Shown: piece after piece, positions 23,650 through 33,984 of the stretch
Layout: every line of letters begins with the position of its first letter
How positions within the stretch are numbered: position 1 is the first letter of the stretch
Assembly: GCF_010389155.1 (NCBI RefSeq)
Contig: NC_057768.1
Span: 45,673,633 to 45,737,632, forward strand
Source: Erigeron canadensis
Taxonomy: Eukaryota > Streptophyta > Magnoliopsida > Asterales > Asteraceae
Reading direction: 5' to 3'
DNA length: 64,000 nucleotides
Made by a program: the position numbers and the translations under genes
Notes under the pieces: model-generated
Databases searched by the model: none
Told to the model about the DNA's origin: nothing
The model's input: the letters and a program-made list of their open reading frames with translations, nothing else

Positions 23650-26600
23650 TCACCCTGCAGAACTTAACCCATCCGGGTCAACCATTCTTGACCGTCGTCT
23701 CCTCTTGCTTTCAGGAGTGCACCTAATTGCAACACCTTTACCTAACTTTACAGTTATCTGAGGGGATGATGATGATGTTGAACCGGTGGCTAGTCCCCGA
23801 TTCTCTTTTCCTTGTTTCAACTGAGCCTTTGGTCTCTTATTGGAGGACCTAAGCTGTACTTCTGCTCTCTTTTCATTATTTAAAAGGCGGACATGAAATG
23901 GGTTCTCAGCGGTATAACAAATAAATTCACCGCCAGCCCCACACTTAACCAGTTCTACGTTTCCATTATTCACCTGATACATTGTATTCAAGAAGCTAAT
24001 TACCCTCTATATCAAGTAAAATTATATGCATACTCCAAAAGGGTTCAAACAAAAATTACACTAACCAAACCAGAAATAGAAACTGACAACAGTTCATGAT
24101 ATTCATGATAGTTGGCCAACAAGAAACCGATAAATTTAGAATGCCACCTTTCATTTAAGCCAGCAACACTACCCCATAAGAAATTACTCACCCTATTCAT
24201 TTTTCGACACACATTAACCAGACTATGGCTCATAATGTTGGTGATGGATGGTTGACAAAGAACCAACAAATTTAGAATACTAACTTCACTCCCTACAAAC
24301 AATAACCCTTAATAATTACATGCTTCTATTTGTCAATACAGCTTGGTCAACTCCATTTTTCAACTAGTTTGACAAAAGATGTACTGCTATTTTAGATTCA
24401 TGTAAACTTTTAATCCGAACACTCGGCTGTTCAGATCCAGATTTCAGTACCTCTCACGAATCAATTTCTTTCTTAATTAAAAAGCAAACATTTAAATTCA
24501 CTATGTATTCTTCAACGAGAATTTAACAAAGTTTATGCTATTTCAGAGTATAATTGTTTATTATTGGAGCAACTGATGCTTGTACATTACAATCCATCAG
24601 ATGTTCCAATTATAGAGTATAGACAATACAATAAAGTTGTACAATCTCCACACGCAACTCTCAGTTTGTGGTGTTCTAGTTAAAGGAAATTTATTATTAA
24701 AGGATTCCTAATTTGATAAAGAATATATTTACAAAAAACAGTTGATTGGTAAGCCAAATAGCTAAAATTAACCAGTTTTTCCTGCTTGGGTGTAGGTCTA
24801 TAAACACATCAAACTGATTTGACTGCCTAACGGATATCCAGTTAACCACTAACCAGATTTCCTACCAAAAAACACCTTTAATTAGTTATACATTTTTGGT
24901 GACTTCCGACATGTTTGACTCATTAGACAATTTCCCCCGAAGTGACCCGTTCATTACTAAATCGGTCAAAATAGCCACCTTTAACATACTCAAATTTCTA
25001 ATAGAATATAACCATACCAACTGTAGAAGGGCAGAAAAAGTCCGTGCAACATCATGTTTCTCTTGACCCCTGACAACATCAGTGAAGGTTAAGGAATTTC
25101 CAACATCTGCTTCTAGCGAAAGCTTGTCCAAAGTCCTTTGACCATATTCATGTATATCAAATGGTGGCCGTGCATCCTGCCAGACAATAGATTCGTTAAA
25201 ACAGTAAATAAAGGCAGTAAACTTGACATTATGAAAATCTGGTATATGTGATAAGACACCAGAAATTAAATGACGCACTTGCTCATCCAAGTTTTGCTCG
25301 ATTCTCTGCTTCCAGTTTGATACCCTAGCTGCCAGAGCAGTCTGCTTCTCTGTCTCAGCGATACTAGCAAGCAAAGAATCCTAAATTTTGAAAAATATAA
25401 TTAGTCACACTATAACAGAATTCTAGAGAATATGCATAACCAAGAGAACTATATAAATATTCCCCCTCATAGCCTCACCATATGAGAACGGCACAGATCT
25501 TCAAGATTCGCATGAGAATCTGGGTCTTCATGATCGAAAGGGTTGTCGTCAAAATGTGCATCTTCATTCACATGCTGCACGATTAAAATCACTAAGTGTC
25601 AAACAAACTTCTCACCACTCCATGTCAGTCTAAGGATTACAAAGTATTAATATGAGAAAACCTTTTCAGGTTTAAAATGATCTTCATTCATATCCGGCAT
25701 GTCATAATCATCAGCCATGAAATCAGGGCCCCCATCGTCATCATATCCATTATCTTCATCATCTTTACCATTTTTTAACGCCCCAAGATTTTCATGATCT
25801 CCTAGCACAAGTGATCGCCGAAGCTACAATATATAATTCACCAGTTACATCATAACCATAAAACAGAAAAGTTAATAAATTAAAATCAACAGACAAACCT
25901 TTTCATACAATGGAAGAGATTCTGATTCCTGATCTTTTTTGTCAACATGATATCGTGCATCCCATATTTCATTCAGCTCAGCACTAATCGGGCCATGCAA
26001 TTTTGCAAGTGGAAACTCCTCTAATATAGAAACTTTAGTGCTCGGAGTCGGCCAATTCTTTTTAAAAGCTTTAACTGTATAAAGCAAAGTAAATAAGTAG
26101 AAAGTAACAGAATAAGCAGCAACTTTAAGCCATTTGCTGACAAATGGATTGATTTGATGTGTGACAACTCTAACAGGTCAAAGGGCTGACGTAAAAAAGA
26201 AACAGGCAGAATGGATTAAAATTTGGCTAAATCTATTCTAATTTGATAGAACCTCCTAAAATGTTTTTATTCCAAGCTTTATATAATATCTAAAATAATA
26301 CACTTTTAGTAAGCATGTTTAACACACTATTTAAAAAAAATAGTAGACAATTGTTGTTTCGGGTCAGCCCATCCCATTCCATAATATCTACCTTTTTTAC
26401 ATACTACCCAACCCGCTCAGTTTATTACTTATGGGTAATACATGCTTGGGAATTGATCAGGCAAAAATATTAAAACATTAAGCAACCTTTTTTAAAGGGT
26501 TTGACTTTCAAGTTTCCCCGTTCATGAGGATTTAAAGGTTTCCATGGATCATCACTGTCTTCATCCGAATCGTCAAATGTCCCTGGATGTGAAAACCCAT

Positions 26601-28619
26601 CCTCCATGTCAAAATCATGGTCCATATTACCATTACATGCAGGAGCAGGTGATTGCATATTATGGTCATTTGCATCAAAGCGGTTATCAACAATGTCAGG
26701 TGGATCTGAATCAGGAACATGGGTCTTTCCAGCAGATTGTTTACGCACCGTTCCACCAGAAGCTTTTGAAGGTGACATAAATGATTTGCGAGACTTAATA
26801 GAACTCCCTCCTTTATGACCACTTTTATACTTGCTAAATGTTTCTTTGCCACCCAGAAAATCATCAACTGCTACTGCATCACTAGCATCTAAAAGAAGAA
26901 AATCCCTGTGTAGATCATTTGTCGCTAACTGCAACCATAGATTGACATACACGTAAGTTCAATTCAATATCTACAACTATTGGAGAAAAAAGACAGAATG
27001 AGTAACGAGCCAAAGCATATTCCAGAAATTATAAGTAATATTAGTACCAGGCAAGTGAGGATCAGCTTTGACCCATATTTTAGTTAAGCAATATATGTTG
27101 ACCATTTTCCAACTTATTTCCTTTTCAGCTAATTTTTTAAAATTTACTCACTTAACCAGTTAGAGATGAAACATACCCCAAGCCAGCCCATCCATAAGTA
27201 AAGGATCAAAATTGTGAATTCTAATTCCCTGTAAAACCTTACATACCAAAAAGGACTCTAATTCCCCACTGTCTCCACTAACATCCAAGCAATCACCTTC
27301 AAGCACAACCAAATTCGCAGGAGGTTTCACAAAGGAGTTTAGAGGAGCATCATTGTCATTTGAAGTATCCAAGGAATTCTTGGCATCAACTGGTAACCGA
27401 AAAAGCAGTTAGCAACTTAAAAACATAAATCAGATCCGATGTAACCGATAGAGCTACTATCTACCTGGGATATCATTTGAGCACCAAAAAGTATCATCTG
27501 GTTCAACAGGAGCAGCATCAGAACCATTTTGTTCTTCGTCTTGGCCTGATGAGCTCGCTGGTTGATCATGTTGCTGACTGATTACAATTTTTATAACAAA
27601 TCAGAATGTGACTGCTTTATCATACACAGGAAAACATATCATGCATTTCTTTTTATTTTTGAAGCACTAGCTCATATCCGTGCAACAATAAAAGAAAATC
27701 TAACACATTGAAAAAAATTGTGTGGTTAACTTTACATACACGTATACTAGAACTAAAAATTATTTGTATACGAAACCATTAAGCGATCTAGATTCATGAC
27801 ATTAAGTTTTTATGCATCATAAATAATCTCTAATAAGTAGTAAAATTGATCTAATTTATAAATTGTATAATCTAAAAACTGTAATATTCTACATTTAGAA
27901 CCTTGTAGAGTGGAGTTTAAAGCAACTTTAACTATTTTACGGCATCCATCTTCAACTAAATGATTTTATAAGTCTTAGAAGGTAAAGCTAATCTTATAAA
28001 GAAACTTTGATACTAAATGAAGTCTAATGTAAAATCATCATTTTTAAGAAAAATTACAAATGAAAAGGTAAAGAAAAGGATAAACTTGACATCAAAAATC
28101 AGGATAGATTCAACCACATACACAATCTCTACAAATACAAACTACAATTAATATATTAAATCAAATACAATCAAATAAGTTATAAAATGGTAAGAATAAA
28201 AAAGAAAAATTACCCATGTTGAGAGATGAACTCTAAAGCATGTACAACCAATGAATACAAATAGTCAATCTTTTTACTGTACACCTGAACTGACCCTTGA
28301 ATCAACAAAGCAGCTACATTTCCCACACACAAAACCCAAATTAGTAATAAAAAAACCCTAATTCCAAGATTTCAAAAAAAGTAACAATTTTTATAATATA
28401 TACATATACATATATCTATATAAAATACAAACCTTCAGCAAAATTAACAGAAAGATGATTGGCACTATCTTCTTGACCGGTAAATTCACCAGAGCATATT
28501 TTAAGTAAATAACTTTGAAGTTTGTTTACAAGATCAACTTCCCAATTTGATTGTAAATCACGGTGTGGTTGCACGCCGTGAAAATTTCCGTCGGAAGTAC
28601 TGGCTTCTTTATCATTCAT
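23650..28619 (-). CDS. CAP-H2: Condensin II complex subunit H2 (CAP-H2 kleisin), 11 exons, 667 aa
   Basis: Exons are complement 28433..28619, 28214..28313, 27465..27577, 27247..27389, 26487..26928, 25899..26074, 25662..25823, 25479..25574, 25279..25380, 25018..25176 and 23650..23973. All joins are GT-AG and in frame, 2004 nt in total, close to the Arabidopsis protein (about 680 aa). CAP-H2 is the kleisin linking SMC2 and SMC4 in condensin II in the nucleus. The N-terminal CNDH2 domain is visible as [18 protein letters not shown] and [20 protein letters not shown] (about 25-95). The middle has [20 protein letters not shown] followed by [14 protein letters not shown] (about 160-195) and a long acidic linker. 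The C-terminal winged helix includes [20 protein letters not shown] and [18 protein letters not shown] (about 508-560). The last exon adds a basic tail with ESKRRRRSR, possibly a nuclear localisation signal. The only ATG fitting the first exon is at 28619. Confidence 0.95.
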
Positions 28620-28641
28620 CTTCAATTTATCATAATAATTT

Positions 28642-28673
28642 GATGGGGCCCATATGTGTTATGTAAACCCTAA
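28642..28673. promoter_or_regulatory. Site II-like and telo-box motifs upstream of CAP-H2
   Basis: GGGCCCA (site II core, about 28646-28653) and AAACCCTAA (telo-box, 28665-28673) lie 25-55 bp upstream of the ATG. This pair is common in plant genes expressed in dividing cells. Function is inferred. Confidence 0.55.
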
Positions 28674-28917
28674 AATTGAATTCAAAGATTTGAAATTGAA
28701 CAGAAAACCAACCAACCCTAAATGGGTTTTTGACAGGTGATGATGAAAAGTCAAATGTGTGTAAAGAAAGATGATGGATAATACTCTGCAAGTAACAAGA
28801 TTCACAACTGTGTGTTTGTTTGTGAGTGTGAGTGTGTGTGTGTGTGAGAGAGAGATATTAGTTTTTTTTTTTTTTTCTTTTTTTGGGGAGGGGGGTTTTA
28901 TTCAAAATGTTTTTTAT

Positions 28918-28925
28918 TTTCCCGC
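28918..28925. promoter_or_regulatory. E2F consensus site upstream of CAP-H2
   Basis: TTTCCCGC matches the plant E2F consensus TTTSSCGC exactly and lies about 300 bp upstream of the CAP-H2 ATG. It fits S/G2-linked control of a condensin gene, but one 8-mer alone can occur by chance. Confidence 0.5.
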
Positions 28926-29608
28926 TAAGTGGAAGATGAAAGTTTTTCAGTTTTTGGATTTTGATGAACTGGGCTGGGCTATGATGGCCAGCCAATGGGT
29001 ACTTTGATATGCCATAAATAAATAGCCCGTTGGGGATTCAAAATTTTGGTTTCCGTTTTGACTTTGCCTTGTTTTTTCAATGCAATGATGTGGTAATGTG
29101 GTTAGTGGTATGGAGTAAATTTTTGTGAGTCACCGTTGCGCTGAACAGTGAACGGAAGGATAGAGCTTTTTCTAATATTTCAATGTTATTTTGCAAATAA
29201 ATACTTAATATTAATTTAAAGTTATTGTCCTAAAATACAATTAAGCAATGAGAGGCTTTAATTTTTCAATAAAACTAGTTGAGTTTGAAACAAGTCTAGC
29301 TCGAGTTCTAGCTCTTTCAAACTAAGCAAGCTAAATCGAGCTTTGAGAAGTTCGACCCTACTCTTTTATAACTAAAAAAAAGTCAATACATAGTTATAAC
29401 TTCGGTCTTTAATTATAACCATTATAACTTCTTCTTTTTTTTAACAATTAAAATATTTGTCATCATAACCTGATATGGAATACAATTTTTTACTTTAAAA
29501 AAGCAATTATTTCTTACAACAAAACCATAAAAATTTACAATTGGTTCTTTGAACTAAATACTACATATGTTATTTACTTATTACCTTATTTGAAATCCCA
29601 AAGCAAAT

Positions 29609-29857
29609 TTTCTTTTTTGACAGGTACACATTATAGAAATGCCGACGCATTCCCTACCTAACATGGTAAGGACCTACTTAGCGTGGGTTGTCGGATGTCT
29701 TAACGGATCCTGCTACATCCAAACTGAGTCAGCTGTCAAGGGAAAACTCCAAGAGGCTCCCGCACATGAGAACTTTAATGGAGAGTCGATTCCGCACTTG
29801 GCAAGGATCGAACCATCCACCTCACGGATAAAACTTTGATAACTCACCACTGGACCG
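29609..29857 (-). mobile_element. tRNA-derived SINE, about 249 bp, intact target duplication
   Basis: An 18-bp flank TGAAATCCCAAAGCAAAT occurs at 29591-29608 and again at 29858-29875. On the minus strand the element starts CGGTCCAGTGGTGAGTT (A-box region) and has GGTTCGATCC (B box) about 45 bases further on. It ends with an A-rich tail GTCAAAAAAGAAAA. The internal Pol III promoter plus long target duplication identify a SINE. A small open frame on the plus strand is incidental. Confidence 0.93.
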
Positions 29858-30236
29858 TGAAATCCCAAAGCAAATAATCAATAAACTTGTAATAATCAAT
29901 AAACTCATGCTAGTCATTTCTTCATTCCTATACATACAAATCATTGGAACTTTTTAAATATAGTTTATCAGTATCAATTATCAAATGATCTAACATCTAA
30001 ATCATATATCTAAAAATAATGTACGTGGAAAAATATCTCAACTATGTTATGTCTATCATTGATACAACACTTACATAATGTTTCCATGTCAGTAAATTAA
30101 AAGGATTTTCAAACTATATGGTGGTACAATCTAAAGTAAAACTTATATATTTATTGGAAAAACTAATTCAGTAACTTAAAAACTAACTATGATCGCTTAT
30201 GCATGTATGAAAGAAAACCTTGTAATCATTACAAAG

Positions 30237-32014
30237 TTAGACATTCATCATGCCAGGATTATAAGGGACACCAGTTGCCTTGACCCATAAATCTCCTAAT
30301 AGAAATTTCCCTGGAGTGTAACTAGTAGCCTCTTGCAGGCTAATCTTCTTGATCCCCTTCCATTTTACCCTTTGGGCTGTATTAGCCCCTGGCCCTCTAT
30401 TGTTAAATTCACCATAATAACACGTGTCCAGCCCGAATGTTCCAAGCCACGGGGACCACCCATCAGGGACAATGTGTCGGTCGATGAATGACTGCATGAT
30501 TATGGTTCTAGAGTATTCTTTCCACGGGCGGCCTAGGTAGGATTTTGGCATTGGCTGGGTGGCCATGTAGGCTGGTTCAGCTGTAATGGTGCAGCCCTCG
30601 AGGATTAAGGCGCCTTTTGAGTTGCGATCCTTACGCCCTTGGGCTGTCACCATGCATGCTTGGTTATCAAGGGGCTTTCTTACTATCATCTTGCAGTCTT
30701 GGAAGATGGCTGCAGCGTCACCAAAAACGAAATCAATGGTTCCAGTGATGGTGCATTGGCGGTAAAACTGGCGATATGCGTGGGCATAAAGCGTGTCTTG
30801 ATATCCGTCCATGGCACAGTTGTGAAAGATAGCCATGTCACCAGAGACACGAAGGGCGACTGCTTGATGCTTTTGTGGCCCTGCAGTGTTCTCAAACCCT
30901 ATGTCTTTAGCCATGAAACCGTCTCCATTCACCGCTGTTTCATCATAGTAACAAACATTTGAAGTTATTACACAATCAAGAAAAATATGAATAAGAACCC
31001 TAGCTTACTGCACATTAGGAACTTACCAACAGTTGCAGTCTTGTAAGTCGTAATTCCATCATTGTAACCTATGTTTCCGGTGATCCTTGTTTTCGTTGGA
31101 CCTTCTCCTATGAAGATGATATTATTAACACGTCGAGGGATTTCCACGTATTCCTTGTAAATACCTTGCTTGATTAGGATAACAAATGGCTGCACATTCT
31201 TTTTGGGCACTGTTTGGACGGCCTCCTTGATGGTCTTAAACTTGCCCGAACCATCTTTAGCCACAACAGCATTTGGCTTCAATGTCTTTGGATCAACATC
31301 AAGAAGCAACCGCCTCTCACCTCTAGCCCACCATGCATCATCATTTGGAAACTTGTCTAGTAACCTACGACTAACCCCGGTTAGCTGAAACTCCCCAAGG
31401 AGCTCACCAATACCATTAATCATGGCGAGCCCATTACTTGTGAGCTTCCACCCTAATCTCAATAACTTCTTCATCTTCTCACCCGCTTCACCAGTTGTGT
31501 TCTTGAACCCTTCACGACACGTTTCTTGATAAGTTAACGAACCACTAAGCCATATCTTAAGATCATTCACATATTCCTCCATCCTGGCAACATCAAAGTT
31601 ATCTAGCTTTTGTAAAGATCTCTTAAGATCATCAATAGAGGTATTGAGAACCTCTTTGCATTGATCCAATGCCTTAGAAGCTCTGGGGTCCTTGGCCAAT
31701 TCTTTCAAGGTTGTTGAGTTATCCATGGCTATTTGAACCTCCTTTATTGCAGAATCAAAAGCCATCTTCACAAGCTCTTTGGGGTCATCTGTGTCGCTTG
31801 CATTGGCAAGACTCTTATGACATGACTGCTTGTAATCCGTATGTTGGCAAAGCGAGTCCACGGCCTTGCTTGTCGTTGCAATGGAATCATCCTGTTCTGC
31901 ATCGTGTGCATGACCCGAATACATTTTGATAAGAAAACCTGCACCAATGACCGTGGCTGCTAATAGGACGACGCCAAGTCCAATCAATGTGAACTTTTTC
32001 TTCACGTCGTTCAT
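30237..32014 (-). CDS. Type I pectin methylesterase with N-terminal inhibitor (PMEI) pro-domain, 2 exons, 561 aa
   Basis: Exons are complement(31027..32014) and (30237..30934), with one GT-AG intron of 92 bp. The enzyme removes methyl esters from homogalacturonan in the cell wall. A membrane anchor or signal (about 8-29, LIGLGVVLLAATVIGAGFLI) is followed by the PMEI domain (about 50-205; Cys in SLCQHTDYKQSC, LDQC, YQETC). Two RRLL processing motifs (SRRLL and ERRLLL) precede the catalytic domain. Catalytic features are Gln353 in QAVALR, Gln375-Asp376 in GYQDTLYA, Asp397 in IDFVFG, and Arg465/Trp467 in LGRPWKEYSR. All key residues are present, so it should be active after release of the pro-domain. 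I chose the ATG at 32014 because it directly precedes the charged N-terminus and anchor. Confidence 0.96.
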
Positions 32015-32651
32015 TTTTGTGTATGTTAATTCTCCTAGGATTAAATACCGAAAACAAAATAAATAAATCAAATACTATGAAATCTATTAGTTAGACTCCT
32101 TGGAACCCAATTTGGATTTTGGGTTCAGAAATGTAACAGACAATTTTGTGTTACGTATATGGTTAAAGCTTCTTAAATATTCAGTTATGACAATTTGAGG
32201 TTTAGAATCAATGGGTGGTTGGCTTATTCTAATATTAGTTATAAACTTATGACCATGATCATAAACATTACTGTTTGTTTTTGTCATAACATGAATGTTG
32301 GTTTTTCTCTATGTATAACCTTCAACACAAATGAGTAGTGTTTAGTCGCCGTACATAACTTTTTCACATGATCTCGACTTGTGGACAAGTGTATTTCAGT
32401 TAAAAATAAAACAATATGTACCAATTGGTCAACTTCACATAAACGAGCAGGTAACAGATCCAACCGAGTCACGTACCAATTGATCAACTTAACATCAATG
32501 AGCTTGTAATGATCTGACGGTATTAGATCACATCGATTAGCATCATGCTCACATTAGACTCCTTAATAAAACAAGCAGCTCAAAACTCACGTCGAGGTTG
32601 ATCGCACCTCAGTCCATAATTCCAAGTTCGGTCTACTGGACACTATTATTA
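32015..32651. other. PME upstream region
   Basis: AT-rich, no other gene seen. Short minus-strand open frames here (about 32087-32487) have no recognisable domain. Confidence 0.5.
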
Positions 32652-33458
32652 AGGGCTAATCGTTTGAAAAGTACTTCAATTTAGACACTTTCGCTTTTTT
32701 GGAGTTCCAACAAAAAAAGTTCTATTTGAGGGAATGAAAACGGTTAAAAACTTTTTTGCGGGGCTCCGTACAGGTAGCTTGTTAAAAATGTTTTTGCAAG
32801 TCATTTTCATTTATTTTAAATCCATTTATTGATTACATGTATATTACACGTCATCTAACAATTACCCAGTTATTGTTCATGGAAACAGAACAATGGTTGA
32901 AACCTCTCATATGAATTCTGATACAAAACTCATAATTCTAATCACCTACAAAAATTCCGACACAAATCGCCAATGGTATGTGCCGCTTTCCTAATCAAAC
33001 CCTTATAAAACAACTAATATACACACTCCAAGATTATCAGATTTATATTTATAATATTATACAGAATATGATATATATATATATATATATAGGGATAACT
33101 TGGATGATGTTAACATTATATTGGTTGGATGATGTTGCTCTCACAAACCATTAAAATCATGGGGGTCTTTTTGACATGTGTAGAAATTGATTTAAGTGAG
33201 TTTGTGAGAGCAACATCATCTAACAAAGATGATGTTAACATCATAAATCATTTTTCCATATACGGATACACATGGTAAAGGATGTGATATATGATGTGTA
33301 AAATATAAGGCTACAACCGGCTAACTGGAGTCCACGTCATCAAAAACAGGTCGTAGTCCCACAAAAGTGATCTTATCCGTTTTCATTCCGAACTTTTTTT
33401 TTGTTGGAGCCCAAAAAACAAAAGTGTCTAAGTTGAAGTACTTCCTAAACAATTACCC
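32652..33458. mobile_element. Mutator-like MITE with about 100-bp TIRs, about 807 bp
   Basis: The left end AGGGCTAATCGTTTGAAAAG and the right end (reverse complement GGGTAATTGTTTAGGAAG) begin inverted repeats about 100 bp long that share AAGTACTTCAA(T/C)TTAGACACTT and a poly-A/T stretch. The 9-bp CTATTATTA flanks both sides (32643-32651 and 33459-33467). There is no transposase. A second hairpin lies inside it. Confidence 0.8.
33092..33250. mobile_element. Small hairpin MITE nested in the Mutator-like element
   Basis: A perfect 21-bp inverted repeat GATGATGTTGCTCTCACAAAC (33128-33148) pairs with 33200-33220 across a 51-bp loop. GATGATGTTAACAT flanks both arms (about 33102 and 33229). An (AT)n run abuts the left side. 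Boundaries are uncertain and no target duplication was assigned. Confidence 0.55.
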
Positions 33459-33467
33459 CTATTATTA

Positions 33468-33984
33468 ATATTAATCAACATGACACTTTTAAGTCTAAAG
33501 CTCAACTCGATTCCAACATGAAACAGCTGAGCCTAAACAAATTTCAACCTATACCACCAGTATACCAGAAACTTACTTATGCACCATAACAATATGTAAC
33601 CAAGAGTGCTGTTTGAACACAGATTTGTCAGGCTCAATCACAAAGTCATCAAGTGCCATTTTTGCCTAGTTATTTTTACCGCATAACTGCATAAAAGAGT
33701 ATCTTCATAAAACAGCACTTTATTTACTGTAACAATTTCTGGGTACAATTAACAAGAGCAGCTTATATTTTACAATCTCAATCATTTATTGTAACAAGGG
33801 CTTATATTTTACAAAATCATTTATGGGTTTACATCTTTCAAACACAGAAGCTAGATGCCTCATTAACCATAACTAAGAAACATTGGATTAATAGTTTGTT
33901 TCGACATTTTGGTTCTCTGATTTATTTTTTGTACGTTTTACTTCATCACTTTAAAGCTGCATAAATATGACACTTATGAAATCT
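33468..33984. other. Intergenic DNA and 3' UTR of the IBR3-like gene
   Basis: AT-rich. The region next to 33985 is presumably the 3' UTR of the minus-strand gene. Confidence 0.5.

Larger units (their letters stand above)
28626..29608. other. CAP-H2 promoter and intergenic DNA
   Basis: It contains the regulatory motifs listed, a TG/AG microsatellite (about 28807-28856), a poly-T/G-rich tract and AT-rich DNA. Repeats of the type AGCTCGAGTTCTAGCT occur near 29290-29350. No gene is seen. Confidence 0.5.

Noticed and set aside
29639..29839. 66-codon plus-strand open frame
   Set aside because: It lies wholly inside the SINE and is the antisense of a tRNA-derived sequence.
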